Notes: generated from the letters alone by a model not told the origin. A stretch of 64,000 nucleotides of DNA from Pseudomonas azadiae (GCF_019145355.1 NZ_JAHSTY010000001.1:2852001-2916000); one strand, 5' to 3'. Shown: positions 34,462-48,682, counted from the stretch's first letter. Translations and numbers: made by a program.

Positions 34462-36739
34462 ACGCCTCACGCCGTTGTTCGCAGCGGCAGCGGTACTAGT
34501 GGGGCTGAGGCTTTGGCCTCATGCCCCGCTGGAACAGGCGGTGACCTCGTCACGGGTGGTGTTGGCCGACGACGGCTCGCTGCTGCGCATGACATTGGCG
34601 GCTGACGGCCAATACCGCCTGTGGCTGCCCCTCGAGCGCATGTCGCCGTCATTGGTCGAAGCTTTGCTGCTCAAGGAAGACCGCAATTTCTACTGGCATC
34701 CTGGGATCAATCCTCCGGCGTTGCTGCGCGCGGCCATGGCCACCTACAGCGGTGGCTTGCGCCAGGGCGGCTCGACCTTGAGCATGCAATTGGCGCGGCG
34801 CTTGTGGGATTTGAATACCCGCCAAGTGCCGGGCAAGTTGCAGCAGATGGCGTTGGCGCTGTGGCTGGAGGCGCGTTACAGCAAGCACGACATCCTTGAG
34901 GCCTACCTGAACCTGGCGCCCATGGGCGGCAACATCGAAGGTGCCGAAGCGGCCAGCCGCATCTACTTCGGCAAGTCGGCGGCACAGGTGTCGTTGTCCG
35001 AGGCGCTGGCGTTGGCGGTGATTCCGCAACAGCCGGGACGGCGCGCGCGCTTCGGGCCGTCGCTGCAACATGCACGGCTGCGGTTGATGGCTGACTGGCG
35101 CGAGACTTATCCACAGGACCCGCGTAACGACAGTTTGCTGGACTTGCCCCTGGAAGCACGCAACCGCCAGCAGATCCCGTTCCTGGCGCCGCACCTGAGC
35201 GAGCAGTTGCTGGCATCCCAGGTGGGCAACGAGTTGAACAGCACGCTTAACCTGCCGTTGCAGCAATTGCTTGAGCGCTTGATCAGCGGTTTCATCGCCG
35301 AGCGGCGCAGCACAGGTGTGGAAAACGCCACGGCGATTCTGGTGGACAGCCGCGACCAGAGCGTCAAAGCGCTGGTGGGTTCGGCAGATTACTTATCCAC
35401 AGGCATTCACGGTCAGGTCAACGGCGTGCTGTCGAGGCGTTCTCCGGGATCGACGCTCAAGCCCTTCCTGTACGGGCTGGCACTGGACCAAGGGGTGATC
35501 CACCCCATGAGTATCCTCAAGGACCTGCCAAGTAACTTCGGCTACTTCCAGCCGGAAAATTTCGACGGCAGTTTCGTCGGGCCGCTGACAGCGCGGGATG
35601 CGCTGATCCGTAGTCGCAACATCCCGGCGGTATGGTTGGCCAGCCAACTCAAATCGCCTTCCTTGTATGGGCTTCTGCAACGCGCCGGCATCAAAGGCCT
35701 GCGCGATGAAAGCCACTATGGCCTGGCCTTGGCCCTCGGTGGCGGCGAGATGACCCCGGAAGAACTGGCGCGGCTGTATGTGATGCTCGCCGGCGACGGG
35801 CATCTGCGACCCTTGCGCTATTTGCAGGAACAGCCCCAAACCACCGGCGCCCAACTGCTGACGCCCCAGGCCGCGTTCATGGTGCGTGACATGTTGCGCC
35901 GCAACCCGCGCCCGGATGGCCTGCCTGGCCGCCACTGGCGTACCGCCTGGAAAACCGGCACCTCCTGGGGATTCCACGATGCCTGGAGCGCCGGCCTGGT
36001 CGGTCCGTACGTGCTGGTGGTGTGGGTAGGCAATTTCGATGGCCGGCCGAACCCGGCATTTATCGGCGCCAAGACCGCCGCGCCATTGTTCTTCCGCATC
36101 GCCGACGCCCTGCCCCTGGCCTTGCCCAACGTGGTAATCAAGCCGGATAAGCCACCCGCCGGCCTGGTGCGCATCGACGTCTGCGCCGCCTCCGGCGAGT
36201 TGCCCAACCGCTGGTGCCCGCAAACCCGCAAGACTTGGTATATCCCCGGCGTTTCGCCGATTCGCGTCTCCAACCTGCACCGCCCGGTGCTCATCGATAC
36301 TCGCACCGGCAAGGCTGCGTGTCCGCCGTTCGACCCACAGTACACCCGCGAAGAAGTTTTCGAATTCTGGCCCAGCGACGTGCAACGCCTCTACCGCGCC
36401 GCCGGCCTGCCCCGACGCACGCCGCCCAACGTGATGAAAAACTGCCAGCCAAACCGCATCAGCGACCAGAGCGAAGCACCCCAGATCCGTTCGCCGCTGA
36501 CCCAGGTGAGCTACCAACTGCGCCTCTCCCAGCCACAGGAAAGCATCCCGCTGAATGCCAATGCGGCCAGCGATGCGACGACGCTGTACTGGTTTGCCGA
36601 TCAAACCTTGATCGGCCAGGGCCCGCCGCAAAGCACGCTGAACTGGCGGCCGGGGAAATCGGGGGAGTATCGGTTGCGGGTCAGTGATGACCAGGGGCGC
36701 AGTGCGAGTCGGGGGTTGAAGGTGGAGTTTGTGCCGTGA
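34442..36739 (+). CDS. pbpC: penicillin-binding protein 1C
   Basis: A bifunctional glycosyltransferase/transpeptidase of class A, 765 residues. The likely start is a TTG at 34442 inside the alpha-2-macroglobulin gene; no closer ATG gives the membrane anchor (residues 9-27). The GT51 domain has the catalytic Glu in EDRNFYWHPG and GGSTLSMQLARR. The transpeptidase has STLK at about residue 337, SRN and KTGTSWG. A C-terminal BiPBP_C domain follows. The pair A2M-PBP1C is the same arrangement as yfhM-pbpC in E. coli, where PBP1C may repair cell-wall damage while A2M blocks incoming proteases. It converges on the small gene at 36743. Confidence 0.95.
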   Translation: MKLPSLKRLTPLFAAAAVLVGLRLWPHAPLEQAVTSSRVVLADDGSLLRMTLAADGQYRLWLPLERMSPSLVEALLLKEDRNFYWHPGINPPALLRAAMATYSGGLRQGGSTLSMQLARRLWDLNTRQVPGKLQQMALALWLEARYSKHDILEAYLNLAPMGGNIEGAEAASRIYFGKSAAQVSLSEALALAVIPQQPGRRARFGPSLQHARLRLMADWRETYPQDPRNDSLLDLPLEARNRQQIPFLAPHLSEQLLASQVGNELNSTLNLPLQQLLERLISGFIAERRSTGVENATAILVDSRDQSVKALVGSADYLSTGIHGQVNGVLSRRSPGSTLKPFLYGLALDQGVIHPMSILKDLPSNFGYFQPENFDGSFVGPLTARDALIRSRNIPAVWLASQLKSPSLYGLLQRAGIKGLRDESHYGLALALGGGEMTPEELARLYVMLAGDGHLRPLRYLQEQPQTTGAQLLTPQAAFMVRDMLRRNPRPDGLPGRHWRTAWKTGTSWGFHDAWSAGLVGPYVLVVWVGNFDGRPNPAFIGAKTAAPLFFRIADALPLALPNVVIKPDKPPAGLVRIDVCAASGELPNRWCPQTRKTWYIPGVSPIRVSNLHRPVLIDTRTGKAACPPFDPQYTREEVFEFWPSDVQRLYRAAGLPRRTPPNVMKNCQPNRISDQSEAPQIRSPLTQVSYQLRLSQPQESIPLNANAASDATTLYWFADQTLIGQGPPQSTLNWRPGKSGEYRLRVSDDQGRSASRGLKVEFVP

Positions 36740-36742
36740 ATA

Positions 36743-37108
36743 TCAGGCGGCAATCTCAACATAACTGGATTCCCCACCTCCGGATGCACCCAACGTCCAA
36801 CCCCATACAAAGCTGAGCGTGATTCGTCCGGCTTGATCAAGGCCTACCACGCCCCGCGACCAGCCTGCGAGCAGCTCACCGTCTTGCGTCAGGCATTGAA
36901 AAAGCAGCTCGATATTATCGGGACCCGTCACACGACCGACTTGCGTACCCAAGCGAATCCGACCGCCTTGGTAGGTACTGGTGATGGCATCGCCATCGAT
37001 TTGATAATGGAACACCGTGCCCGCACCGGAGAGACCCTGAGTATTGTTTGCGACCGCAAACCGGCGGTTGTTCAATCGTTCGCTGATCTGGAAGGAGGGA
37101 GATTGCAT
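36743..37108 (-). CDS. small conserved protein of unknown function
   Basis: A 121-residue soluble protein rich in beta-strand-type sequence (RIRLGTQVGRV, ITLSFVWGWTL). No signal peptide or membrane helix is visible. The ATG at 37108 has AAGGAAG upstream on the minus strand. The sequence resembles short proteins that databases sometimes label N-acetylglutamate synthase, which I think is a misannotation because no acetyltransferase motif is seen. It follows glmS on the minus strand after an inverted repeat and converges on pbpC with a three-base gap. Confidence 0.8.
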   Translation of the reverse strand: MQSPSFQISERLNNRRFAVANNTQGLSGAGTVFHYQIDGDAITSTYQGGRIRLGTQVGRVTGPDNIELLFQCLTQDGELLAGWSRGVVGLDQAGRITLSFVWGWTLGASGGGESSYVEIAA

Positions 37109-37133
37109 TGGGCGCTTCCTTGCGTTGAACCGT

Positions 37134-37160
37134 TCCTGGAGACCCGGCGGGCCTCCAGGA
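37134..37160 (-). terminator. hairpin downstream of glmS
   Basis: TCCTGGAG and CTCCAGGA pair over 8 bp, with an inner CCCG/CGGG pair, just after the glmS stop. There is no T-tract, so it is a weak candidate and could be an attenuating or stabilising hairpin before the gene at 37108. Confidence 0.4.
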
Positions 37161-37170
37161 TGCGGCGCGT

Positions 37171-39003
37171 TTACTCCACCGTCACCGACTTAGCCAAGTT
37201 GCGCGGCTGATCGACGTCGGTGCCCTTGAGCACTGCCACGTAGTACGACAGCAACTGCAGCGGGATGGTGTAGAGGATCGGTGACAGGGTGTCGTGGATG
37301 TGCGGCATGTTGATGACGTGGGTGCCTTCACCGTTGGTCATGCCGGCTTTTTCGTCAGCAAACACCACCAGTTGGCCGCCACGGGCGCGGACTTCCTGCA
37401 GGTTGGACTTGAGCTTCTCCAACAGTTCGTTGTTCGGCGCTACAGTCACCACCGGCATGTCGTCATCCACCAGGGCCAATGGGCCGTGCTTGAGCTCGCC
37501 GGCCGGGTAGGCTTCGGCGTGGATGTACGAGATTTCCTTGAGCTTCAGCGAGCCTTCCATCGCAACCGGGTATTGCGCGCCACGGCCGAGGAACAGGGTG
37601 TGGTTTTTGTCGGCGAACAGTTCGGCGACTTTTTCTACGACGCTGTCCATGGCCAGGGCTTCACCCAGACGGGCTGGCAGCCTGCGCAGTTCTTCGACCA
37701 GGGTCGCTTCGACGCCTTCGGCCAGCGTGCCGCGAACCTGGCCCAGAGACAAGGTGAGCAACAGCAGGCCAACCAGCTGGGTAGTGAACGCCTTGGTGGA
37801 CGCCACGCCGATCTCGCGACCGGCCTGGGTCAGCAGGGTCAGGTCAGATTCACGCACCAGGGAGCTGATGCTGACGTTGCAGATCGCCAGGCTGGCCAGG
37901 AAACCCAGCTCTTTGGCATTGCGCAGGGCGGCCAGGGTGTCGGCGGTTTCGCCGGACTGCGAGATGGTCACAAACAGGGTGTCGGGTTGCACCACCACTT
38001 TGCGGTAGCGGAACTCGCTGGCGACTTCGACCTGGCACGGGATGCCGGCCAGTTCTTCCAGCCAATAACGGGCGACCATGCCGGCGTGGTAGCTGGTGCC
38101 GCAGGCGACGATCTGCACGTTGCGCACTTTGGCGAACAGTTCGGCGGCTTGCGGGCCAAAGGCGTTGACCAAGACTTGATTCTGGCTCAAGCGGCCTTCC
38201 AGGGTGCGCTGCACAACGGAAGGCTGCTCGTGGATTTCCTTGAGCATGAAGTGGCGGAACTCGCCCTTGTCGGCGGCCTCGGCACCGTCGCGGTATTGCA
38301 CGGCTTCGCGCTCGACGGAGTTGCCGTTCACGTCCCAGATCGCCACGCTTTCACGGCGGATGTCGGCAATATCGCCTTCTTCCAAGTACATGAAGCGGTC
38401 GGTGACCTGGCGCAAGGCCAGCTGATCGGAAGCGAGGAAGTTTTCACCCAGGCCCAGGCCAATCACCAACGGGCTGCCACTGCGGGCGGCAACCACACGG
38501 TCAGGCTGGCTGGCGCTGACCACGGCCAGACCGTAGGCGCCGTGCAGTTCCTTGACCGTGGCCTTGAGCGCGGTGGTCAAGTCGCTGTGGTCTTTGAGTT
38601 TGTGGTTGAGCAAGTGCGCGATGACTTCAGTGTCGGTGTCCGACGTGAAGACGTAGCCCAGGCCCTTGAGTTGCTCACGCAGGGCTTCGTGGTTTTCGAT
38701 GATGCCGTTGTGCACCACGGCCAGGTCGCCGGAGAAATGCGGGTGGGCGTTGCGTTCGCACGGCGCACCGTGGGTGGCCCAGCGGGTGTGGGCGATACCG
38801 AGACGACCTACCAGTGGTTCACCGGCCAGGGCTTGTTCCAACTCGCTGACTTTGCCCGGACGGCGCATGCGCTCGAGCTTGCCGGCATTGCTGAAGACAG
38901 CCACGCCGGCGCTGTCGTAGCCACGGTATTCCAAGCGCTTGAGGCCTTCGAGCAGGATGGGGGTGATGTTGCGTTCAGCGACTGCGCCTACGATGCCACA
39001 CAT
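37171..39003 (-). CDS. glmS: glutamine-fructose-6-phosphate aminotransferase
   Basis: Makes glucosamine-6-phosphate from fructose-6-phosphate and glutamine, the first step to UDP-GlcNAc for peptidoglycan and LPS. The 610-residue protein starts [10 protein letters not shown], so Cys2 is the amidotransferase nucleophile. Two SIS isomerase domains follow, with [16 protein letters not shown] and [20 protein letters not shown]. It ends [11 protein letters not shown], as in the family. A clear AGGAG precedes the ATG at 39003. The DeoR-type regulator is 10 bases upstream on the same strand. There is no glmS ribozyme upstream; control is likely by the regulator and by the small RNA systems known in gammaproteobacteria. 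Confidence 0.97.
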   Translation of the reverse strand: MCGIVGAVAERNITPILLEGLKRLEYRGYDSAGVAVFSNAGKLERMRRPGKVSELEQALAGEPLVGRLGIAHTRWATHGAPCERNAHPHFSGDLAVVHNGIIENHEALREQLKGLGYVFTSDTDTEVIAHLLNHKLKDHSDLTTALKATVKELHGAYGLAVVSASQPDRVVAARSGSPLVIGLGLGENFLASDQLALRQVTDRFMYLEEGDIADIRRESVAIWDVNGNSVEREAVQYRDGAEAADKGEFRHFMLKEIHEQPSVVQRTLEGRLSQNQVLVNAFGPQAAELFAKVRNVQIVACGTSYHAGMVARYWLEELAGIPCQVEVASEFRYRKVVVQPDTLFVTISQSGETADTLAALRNAKELGFLASLAICNVSISSLVRESDLTLLTQAGREIGVASTKAFTTQLVGLLLLTLSLGQVRGTLAEGVEATLVEELRRLPARLGEALAMDSVVEKVAELFADKNHTLFLGRGAQYPVAMEGSLKLKEISYIHAEAYPAGELKHGPLALVDDDMPVVTVAPNNELLEKLKSNLQEVRARGGQLVVFADEKAGMTNGEGTHVINMPHIHDTLSPILYTIPLQLLSYYVAVLKGTDVDQPRNLAKSVTVE

Positions 39004-39013
39004 GGTATTTCTC

Positions 39014-39781
39014 CTAGATGATTGCCGCGCATATCAGCGTAATGCCGCGGGCTTGGATCTGGTCGCGGGCCTCAAGCGGCAGGCGATCATCGGTGATAAG
39101 GGTATGGACGCTGCTCCAGGGCAGTTCCAGGTTGGGAATCTTGCGGCCGATCTTGTCGGATTCGACCATCACCACCACCTCACGGGCGACCTCGGCCATG
39201 ACTCGGCTGAGCCCCAGCAGTTCGTTGAAGGTGGTGGTACCGCGCTGCAGGTCGATGCCGTCGGCGCCGATGAACAGTTGATCAAAGTCATAGGAGCGCA
39301 GTACCTGCTCGGCGACCTGGCCCTGGAACGAGTCCGAATGCGGGTCCCAGGTGCCGCCGGTCATCAACAGCACCGGCTCATGTTCCAGTTCGCTCAACGC
39401 ACGGGCGACGTTCAGGGAGTTGGTCATCACCACCAGCCCAGGTTGGTGGCCCAGCTCGGGGATCATGGCGGCGGTGGTGCTGCCGCTGTCGATGATGATG
39501 CGGGCGTGTTCGCGCAGGCGCGTCACGGCAGCACGGGCGATTGCACGCTTGTAGGCGGAGATGGGTTGGGCGGCATCGCCCACCAGTTCCTGGGGCATGG
39601 TGATCGCGCCACCGTAGCGACGCAGCAGCAGGCCGTTGCTTTCAAGGGCGGCCAGATCCTTGCGGATCGTCACTTCCGATGTTTCGAAACGCTTGGCCAA
39701 CTCGTCCACGCTGACTTCACCCTGTTCATTGAGCAAAGTCAGAATGTTGTGGCGCCGTTGGGGTGTATTTCGTTTCGACAT
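39014..39781 (-). CDS. DeoR/GlpR family regulator next to glmS (GlmR-like)
   Basis: A 255-residue transcription regulator with an N-terminal DeoR helix-turn-helix ([20 protein letters not shown]) and a DeoR sensor domain with [13 protein letters not shown] and FIGADGIDL, which bind a phosphosugar in this family. I start at the ATG 39781 ([12 protein letters not shown]); the longer frame has no further support. It lies between glmU and glmS, the same position as the GlmR regulator reported in P. aeruginosa. It probably controls glmS in response to an amino-sugar phosphate. A REP pair separates it from glmU. Confidence 0.9.
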   Translation of the reverse strand: MSKRNTPQRRHNILTLLNEQGEVSVDELAKRFETSEVTIRKDLAALESNGLLLRRYGGAITMPQELVGDAAQPISAYKRAIARAAVTRLREHARIIIDSGSTTAAMIPELGHQPGLVVMTNSLNVARALSELEHEPVLLMTGGTWDPHSDSFQGQVAEQVLRSYDFDQLFIGADGIDLQRGTTTFNELLGLSRVMAEVAREVVVMVESDKIGRKIPNLELPWSSVHTLITDDRLPLEARDQIQARGITLICAAII

Positions 39782-39886
39782 GGCGGTGATAAGTTTCGTT
39801 TCGAAAGATAACGAAGGCAATCAAAACCTATTGTCGAAAGATCGTCAAGCGGGGCGTGTTAAATTTTTAGGTCAATACCAAACAAA

Positions 39887-39975
39887 TGTGGGAGCTGGCT
39901 TGCCTGCGATAGCGGAGTGTCAGGCGACATCAAGGTTGATGTTCGACCGCTATCGCAGGCAAGCCAGCTCCCACA
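39887..39975. repeat. REP pair (BIME), 29-bp perfect arms
   Basis: Arms 39887-39915 and 39947-39975 are perfect inverted copies starting TGTGGGAGCTGGCTTGCC, the same class as at 10322 and 19673. It lies between glmU and the DeoR-type gene. The rest of this 228-base gap shows only a DnaA 9-mer at 40000-40008. Confidence 0.92.
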
Positions 39976-40009
39976 GGAGATAGCATTAGCCAACTGAATT
40001 GTGGATAAC

Positions 40010-41377
40010 TCAGGTTTTCTTGATTTTGACCGGGCGCTTCCAGCCGTCGATGTTGCGTTGGCGGGCGCGGGCGACAGCCAGTTGTGACTTATCCACATGC
40101 TGGTTGATGGTAGAGCCTGCTGCGGTGCTGGCGCCATCGTCGAGGGTAACCGGAGCCACGAGCGAATTATTGGAACCGATGAACACGTCTGCACCAATGG
40201 TGGTGTGGTGCTTATTCGCGCCATCGTAATTGCACGTGATGGTGCCGGCGCCAATGTTGGTACGCGCACCCACAGTCGCATCGCCGAGGTAGGTCAGGTG
40301 GCCGACCTTGGCCTCGTCGCCCAGCCTGGCGTTTTTCATTTCAACAAAATTGCCCACGTGCGCCTTGGCCCCTAGCACGCTCCCCGGACGCAACCGCGCG
40401 AACGGGCCGGCATCACTGCCCTCGCCCATCACGGCGCCATCGATGTGGCTGTTGGCTTTCACCACCACACCTTTTCGCAACGTGCTGTCCTTGATCACGC
40501 AGTTAGGGCCAATCACCACGTCGTCTTCGATGATCACGCGACCTTCGAGGATCACGTTGATGTCGATCAGCACGTCGCGGCCGACGGTGACTTCGCCGCG
40601 CACATCGAAGCGGGTCGGGTCACGCAAGGTCACGCCCTGGGCCATCAGGCGGCGACCTTCGCGCAGTTGGTAATGGCGTTCAAGTTCCGCGAGCTGCTTG
40701 CGGTCATTGGCGCCCTGCACTTCCATCGGGTCGTGAGGTTGCTCAGTGGCGACCAACAGGCCATCGCTGACAGCCATCTCGATGACGTCAGTGAGGTAGT
40801 ACTCGCCCTGGGCGTTGTTGTTGGACAGGCGGCTCATCCAATCAGCGAGCTTACTGGCCGGCACCGCCAGAATCCCGGTGTTGCCTTCGGTGATGGCGCG
40901 CTGGGCTTCGCTTGCATCCTTGTGCTCAACAATGGCTGCGACCTTGCCGTCGGCGTTACGCACGATACGTCCGTAGCCGGTGGGGTCATCCAGTTCAACG
41001 GTGAGCAGGCCCATCTGGCCAGGCACCACGTGCTTGAGCAGGCGTTGCAGGGTCTCTACTTCGATCAGCGGCACGTCGCCGTAGAGGATCAGCACGGTGT
41101 CGGCGGTAATGAACGGCACGGCCTGTGCGGTGGCATGGCCGGTACCGAGTTGTTTGTCCTGCAAAACGAAATTCAGGTCGTCAGCGGCCAGGCGCTCACG
41201 CACCGCATCGGCACCGTGGCCGATCACCACATGGATGCGTTGTGGGTCGAGTTGGCGGGCGCTGTGGATAACGTGACCCAGCATGGAGTTGCCGGCAACC
41301 GGGTGCAGCACCTTGGGCAGGGCTGAACGCATGCGGGTGCCCTGGCCTGCGGCGAGAATTACGATTTCAAGAGACAT
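40010..41377 (-). CDS. glmU: bifunctional N-acetylglucosamine-1-phosphate uridyltransferase/acetyltransferase
   Basis: A 455-residue cytoplasmic trimer that acetylates glucosamine-1-phosphate and then makes UDP-GlcNAc. The N-terminal uridyltransferase has [20 protein letters not shown] near residue 8 and [10 protein letters not shown]. The C-terminal half (from about residue 250) is a left-handed helix of hexapeptide repeats with the catalytic region [15 protein letters not shown]. Length and motifs match the family. It is the last enzyme of the UDP-GlcNAc branch begun by glmS nearby. It follows the atp operon terminator on the same strand. Confidence 0.97.
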   Translation of the reverse strand: MSLEIVILAAGQGTRMRSALPKVLHPVAGNSMLGHVIHSARQLDPQRIHVVIGHGADAVRERLAADDLNFVLQDKQLGTGHATAQAVPFITADTVLILYGDVPLIEVETLQRLLKHVVPGQMGLLTVELDDPTGYGRIVRNADGKVAAIVEHKDASEAQRAITEGNTGILAVPASKLADWMSRLSNNNAQGEYYLTDVIEMAVSDGLLVATEQPHDPMEVQGANDRKQLAELERHYQLREGRRLMAQGVTLRDPTRFDVRGEVTVGRDVLIDINVILEGRVIIEDDVVIGPNCVIKDSTLRKGVVVKANSHIDGAVMGEGSDAGPFARLRPGSVLGAKAHVGNFVEMKNARLGDEAKVGHLTYLGDATVGARTNIGAGTITCNYDGANKHHTTIGADVFIGSNNSLVAPVTLDDGASTAAGSTINQHVDKSQLAVARARQRNIDGWKRPVKIKKT

Positions 41378-41440
41378 GAATGGCTACCAATCCTGGGCGG
41401 TCCGGCTTCAGACCAGAGAAGTGTTTTGCAAAAAAAGAAA

Positions 41441-41462
41441 AAGGGTAGCCGAGGCTACCCTT
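41441..41462 (-). terminator. intrinsic terminator of the atp operon
   Basis: The stem AAGGGTAGCC/GGCTACCCTT with a two-base loop, followed on the minus strand by a T-rich run, is a strong intrinsic terminator 39 bases after atpC. Confidence 0.9.
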
Positions 41463-41500
41463 TTTAATCAATCGCGCATTAAGCATGACGGCATCGCCGT

Positions 41501-41917
41501 TTACTTCTTGCGGATCTGCTGGAGCGTCCGCAGCTGGGCTGCGGCTTCGGCCAGACGGACTGCAGCAGCGCTGTAGTCGAAGTCTGCGCCTTTTTCGTTC
41601 AGCGCCTTCTCGGCAGCCTTTACGGCTTCCTGAGCAGAGGCTTCATCCAGGTCGCCAGCACGTTGCACGGTGTCGGCAAGTACCTTGACCATGTTCGGCT
41701 GAACCTCGAGGAAACCACCGGAGATGTAAAACACCTCACGTTCCCCGCCTTGCTTGGTCAGAGTGATCGGACCTGGCTTCAAGCTGGTAATCAGCGGGGC
41801 GTGACCCATGGCGATACCAAGATCACCCAAGTCGCCGTGCGCTGTTACAAACTCGACCAGACCGGAGAAGATTTCCCCTTCCGCGCTGACGATATCGCAA
41901 TGGACTGTCATAGCCAT
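41501..41917 (-). CDS. atpC: ATP synthase epsilon subunit
   Basis: The F1 central-stalk subunit that couples rotation and can inhibit ATP hydrolysis, 138 residues. It opens [20 protein letters not shown], has the beta-sandwich ([18 protein letters not shown]) and ends with a C-terminal helix pair rich in Ala. It is last in the operon, 44 bases after atpD, and is followed by a strong terminator. Confidence 0.97.
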   Translation of the reverse strand: MAMTVHCDIVSAEGEIFSGLVEFVTAHGDLGDLGIAMGHAPLITSLKPGPITLTKQGGEREVFYISGGFLEVQPNMVKVLADTVQRAGDLDEASAQEAVKAAEKALNEKGADFDYSAAAVRLAEAAAQLRTLQQIRKK

Positions 41918-41961
41918 CTGATTGCCTCAACCTGATGAGCGCCCGTTTCCGGGCGCCAGGA

Positions 41962-43365
<1,404 letters not shown>

Positions 43366-44226
43366 TTAAACCGCGGCAGCGCCGCCGACGATTTCCGAGA
43401 TCTCTTGGGTGATCGCAGCCTGACGCGCCTTGTTGTAGATCAGCTGCAAATCGCTGATCAGATCACCGGCGTTATCGGTAGCGTTTTTCATCGCGATCAT
43501 CCGCGCCGCTTGTTCAGCTGCGTTGTTCTCGACCACCGCCTGGTACACCTGCGACTCCACGTAGCGCACCATCAAGCCGTCAAGCAGCTCTTTGGCGTCT
43601 GGTTCGTAGAGGTAGTCCCAGTGGTGCTTGAGTTCCTGATCCGGAGTCGCCACCAGTGGAATCAATTGCTCCACGGTTGGCTGCTGGGTCATGGTGTTGA
43701 TGAACTTGTTGGATACCACAGAGAGGCGGTCAATACGGCCTTCCAGATACGCATCCAGCATCACCTTCACACTGCCGATCAAATCATTGATCGACGGCTC
43801 TTCACCCAGGTGGCTGATAGCTGCAACGACGTTACCGCCGAAGTTGCGGAAAAAGGCCGCACCCTTGCTACCTACAACACACAGATCGATCTCGACGCCG
43901 TTTTCGCGGTTTACCGCCATGTCCTTGACCAGGGCCTTGAACAGGTTGGTATTCAGGCCACCGCACAAACCACGGTCACTGCTCACTACCACATAACCCA
44001 CGCGCTTGACGGCGCGCTCGATCATGAAGGGGTGGCGGTATTCCGGGTTGGCGTTGGCCAGATGCCCAATTACCTGGCGGATACGTTCCGCATAAGGACG
44101 GCTAGCAGCCATGCGCATTTGTGCCTTGCGCATTTTGCTGACCGCCACTTTTTCCATGGCGCTGGTAATTTTTTGCGTGCTTTTGATGCTCGCAATCTTA
44201 CTGCGAATCTCTTTTGCGCCTGCCAT
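43366..44226 (-). CDS. atpG: ATP synthase gamma subunit
   Basis: The rotating shaft of F1, 286 residues. The N-terminal helix [20 protein letters not shown] and the C-terminal helix ending [14 protein letters not shown] are the coiled-coil parts that penetrate the alpha3-beta3 ring; the central Rossmann-like part has [16 protein letters not shown]. It lies between atpA and atpD. Confidence 0.98.
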   Translation of the reverse strand: MAGAKEIRSKIASIKSTQKITSAMEKVAVSKMRKAQMRMAASRPYAERIRQVIGHLANANPEYRHPFMIERAVKRVGYVVVSSDRGLCGGLNTNLFKALVKDMAVNRENGVEIDLCVVGSKGAAFFRNFGGNVVAAISHLGEEPSINDLIGSVKVMLDAYLEGRIDRLSVVSNKFINTMTQQPTVEQLIPLVATPDQELKHHWDYLYEPDAKELLDGLMVRYVESQVYQAVVENNAAEQAARMIAMKNATDNAGDLISDLQLIYNKARQAAITQEISEIVGGAAAV

Positions 44227-44276
44227 GTAACACCTATCAGGTTAGCAAGCGGGAGCCTTGCGGCTCCCGCTGCGGC

Positions 44277-45821
44277 TTACCAGGTTTGGGTGGCCTTGAA
44301 CTTCTCGATACCGGCTTTCATGCCAGCGTCGATATCGTCATTGAAGTCACCCTTCACGTTGATCTTCGCCATCAATTCGGCGTGATCGCGGTTGAAGTAA
44401 GCAATCAGCGCTTGTTCAAAGCTGCCGACCTTGGCGATTTCAACGTCGGTCAGGAACCCACGCTCAGCGGCATACAGCGACAACGCCATGTCAGCGATCG
44501 ACATTGGGGCGTATTGCTTCTGCTTCATCAGCTCGGTAACGCGCTGACCATGCTCAAGTTGCTTACGGGTCGCTTCGTCCAGGTCAGACGCGAACTGGGC
44601 AAATGCCGCCAGTTCACGGTACTGAGCCAGAGCGGTACGGATACCACCGGAGAGCTTCTTGATGATCTTGGTCTGAGCGGCACCACCCACACGGGATACC
44701 GAAACACCGGCGTTCACAGCAGGACGGATCCCGGAGTTGAACATGGCCGATTCCAGGAAGATCTGACCGTCGGTGATGGAAATCACGTTGGTCGGAACGA
44801 ACGCGGAAACGTCGCCAGCCTGGGTTTCGATGATCGGCAGTGCGGTCAGGGAACCGGTTTTGCCGGTCACTGCGCCGTTGGTGAACTTCTCTACGTACTC
44901 TTCGGAAACGCGGGATGCGCGCTCCAGCAGACGGGAGTGGAGATAGAACACGTCGCCTGGGTAAGCTTCACGGCCTGGTGGACGGCGCAGCAGCAGGGAA
45001 ATCTGGCGGTAAGCCACTGCTTGCTTGGACAGATCGTCATAAACGATCAGCGCGTCTTCACCGCGGTCGCGGAAGAATTCACCCATGGTGCAACCGGAGT
45101 ACGGTGCCAGGAATTGCAGCGCAGGAGATTCCGATGCACTGGCAGCCACGATGATCGTGTTGGCCAGGGCGCCGTTTTCTTCCAGCTTGCGAACCACGTT
45201 GGCGATGGTCGATTGCTTCTGACCAATGGCGACGTAGACGCAGAAAATGCCGCTGTTCTTCTGGTTGATGATCGCGTCGATCGCCAGAGCGGTTTTACCG
45301 ATCTGACGGTCACCGATGATCAGCTCACGCTGGCCACGGCCGACCGGGATCATGGCATCGACAGCCTTGTAGCCAGTCTGTACAGGCTGGTCTACCGACT
45401 TACGCCAGATCACGCCTGGAGCAACTTTCTCGACCGCGTCGGTCTCGGTGTTGCCCAGTGGACCTTTACCGTCAACAGGGTTACCCAGTGCGTCGACTAC
45501 GCGACCCAGCAGTTCCTTACCAACCGGAACCTCCAGGATGCGGCCTGTGCACTTGGCGCTCATGCCTTCAGCCAGACTGGTGTATGCGCCCAATACAACG
45601 GCACCTACGGAGTCTTGCTCCAGGTTGAGGGCCATACCGTAGACGCCGCCCGGAAACTCGATCATCTCGCCGTACATGACGTCGGCCAGACCGTGAATCC
45701 GCACGATGCCGTCAGATACGCTGACGACAGTGCCTTCGTTACGGGCTTGGGAGGTCACATCGAGCTTGTCGATGCGGCCCTTGATAATTTCACTTATTTC
45801 GGAAGGATTGAGTTGCTGCAT
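44277..45821 (-). CDS. atpA: ATP synthase alpha subunit
   Basis: The non-catalytic nucleotide-binding F1 subunit, 514 residues. Walker A is GDRQIGKTA near residue 170. The [12 protein letters not shown] region (holding the catalytic-site Arg) and the C-terminal helical domain match the family. It follows atpH after 21 bases and precedes atpG. Confidence 0.98.
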   Translation of the reverse strand: MQQLNPSEISEIIKGRIDKLDVTSQARNEGTVVSVSDGIVRIHGLADVMYGEMIEFPGGVYGMALNLEQDSVGAVVLGAYTSLAEGMSAKCTGRILEVPVGKELLGRVVDALGNPVDGKGPLGNTETDAVEKVAPGVIWRKSVDQPVQTGYKAVDAMIPVGRGQRELIIGDRQIGKTALAIDAIINQKNSGIFCVYVAIGQKQSTIANVVRKLEENGALANTIIVAASASESPALQFLAPYSGCTMGEFFRDRGEDALIVYDDLSKQAVAYRQISLLLRRPPGREAYPGDVFYLHSRLLERASRVSEEYVEKFTNGAVTGKTGSLTALPIIETQAGDVSAFVPTNVISITDGQIFLESAMFNSGIRPAVNAGVSVSRVGGAAQTKIIKKLSGGIRTALAQYRELAAFAQFASDLDEATRKQLEHGQRVTELMKQKQYAPMSIADMALSLYAAERGFLTDVEIAKVGSFEQALIAYFNRDHAELMAKINVKGDFNDDIDAGMKAGIEKFKATQTW

Positions 45822-45842
45822 TGCTCTGCTGCCCCTTCAAAC

Positions 45843-46379
45843 TCAAGATTTCAATGCTTCGGCAAGTTTCGCGATTTTGCCGCGAATCGAGCCATCGATA
45901 ACCAGGTCGCCGGCGCGGATAACGACACCACCAATCAGGGATGCGTCCTCCGTAGCTTGCAGGCGCACTTCCCGATTGAGTCGTGCACTGAGAACCTTGG
46001 CGAGTTTGTCTTGCTGTTCTTGGTTCAATGCAAAGGCACTGGTCACTTCAACGTCTACCGATTTCTCTGCTTCGGCCTTGTACAGGTCGAACAGAGCGGC
46101 AATCTCCGGCAGTAGCGGGAGACGGTCGTTTTCGGCAACGACATTGATGAAGTTCTGCACCTTCACATCAAACTTGTCGCCGCACACTTCAATAAAAGTG
46201 GCGGCCTTGTCTGCGCTCGTCAGGCGCGGGGCCTTGAGCACGCTCTGCATGGTGTCGTCTTGCGACACTGCTGCAGCCAGGCCGAGCATGGCTGACCAAG
46301 AGGCCAGCTGCTGGTGGGCCTGGGCGTGCTCGAAGGCTGCCTTAGCGTAAGGTCGGGCCAACGTGGTCAGTTCTGCCAT
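45843..46379 (-). CDS. atpH: ATP synthase delta subunit
   Basis: The F1 stator subunit (OSCP-like), 178 residues. It opens [20 protein letters not shown] and ends with [19 protein letters not shown], the conserved C-terminal family motif, plus a short tail. It binds the top of F1 to the b subunits and lies between atpF and atpA. Confidence 0.97.
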   Translation of the reverse strand: MAELTTLARPYAKAAFEHAQAHQQLASWSAMLGLAAAVSQDDTMQSVLKAPRLTSADKAATFIEVCGDKFDVKVQNFINVVAENDRLPLLPEIAALFDLYKAEAEKSVDVEVTSAFALNQEQQDKLAKVLSARLNREVRLQATEDASLIGGVVIRAGDLVIDGSIRGKIAKLAEALKS

Positions 46380-46391
46380 GATCGCCCTCGC

Positions 46392-46862
46392 TTAAATTTC
46401 AGCAGCCAGTTTGTTAACCAGCTCCGCGTGCGCGTTTTGATCGATTGTGGCACCGAGGATCTTCTCGGCACCGCCGACCGCCAGAGCACCCAATTGGGCA
46501 CGCAGCGCGTCTTTGACGCCGTTCAGTTCCTGTTCGATCTCGGCATGAGCCGAAGCCTTCACACGGTCAGCTTCGACGCGGGCTTTTTCAACAGCCTCTT
46601 CGACGATCTGGTTACCGCGCTTCTTGGCTTGCTCAATGATTTCAGCTGCCTGTGCTTTAGCATCGCGCAGTTGAAGACCCACTTTTTCTTGGGCCAACTC
46701 CAGGTCGCGAGCTGCACGGCTGGCAGCGTCCAAACCATCCGCGATCTTCTTCTGACGTTCGTGCAAAGCCGCGATGACCGGAGGCCACACGAACTTCATG
46801 CAAAACACTACAAAAATGAAGAACGCAACGGATTGGCCAATCAGGGTTGCATTAATGTTCAC
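46392..46862 (-). CDS. atpF: ATP synthase b subunit
   Basis: The peripheral-stalk subunit of Fo, 156 residues: a membrane helix at residues 5-25 ([20 protein letters not shown]) followed by a long charged coiled coil (AAIIEQ-type repeats with many Arg/Glu). It forms a dimer linking Fo to atpH. It lies between atpE and atpH. Confidence 0.97.
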   Translation of the reverse strand: MNINATLIGQSVAFFIFVVFCMKFVWPPVIAALHERQKKIADGLDAASRAARDLELAQEKVGLQLRDAKAQAAEIIEQAKKRGNQIVEEAVEKARVEADRVKASAHAEIEQELNGVKDALRAQLGALAVGGAEKILGATIDQNAHAELVNKLAAEI

Positions 46863-46919
46863 GCCAACACCTCGCTCATTCGTTGTCCATCACCCCAATC
46901 AACTCGAAAATTCGAGTGA

Positions 46920-47192
<273 letters not shown>

Positions 47193-47311
47193 TTACGTCG
47201 TATGGTTTAGGTTTTTTAGATTTTAAAGCGGTAAAACAAATCGTTTCATAGCCCGGTAGGGCCCACCTTCCCGTTTCACCGGGAAGGACATCAGACTAGT
47301 CGAGACTGGTC

Positions 47312-48605
<1,294 letters not shown>

Positions 48606-48682
48606 CACTCTTGCTCCTCAATGGTCGGCTGCCGGAAATCAATAACTTGGCATAATTTGTGCCGACAAAATGCGCGCAGAGT

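Noticed and set aside
39004..39013. glmS ribozyme or riboswitch
   Set aside because: Only ten bases separate the regulator and glmS, so no room for a leader RNA; the ribozyme is a Gram-positive feature.
37294..39021. 575-residue frame antisense to glmS
   Set aside because: It lies wholly within the conserved glmS gene on the other strand; long open antisense frames are common in high-GC genes.
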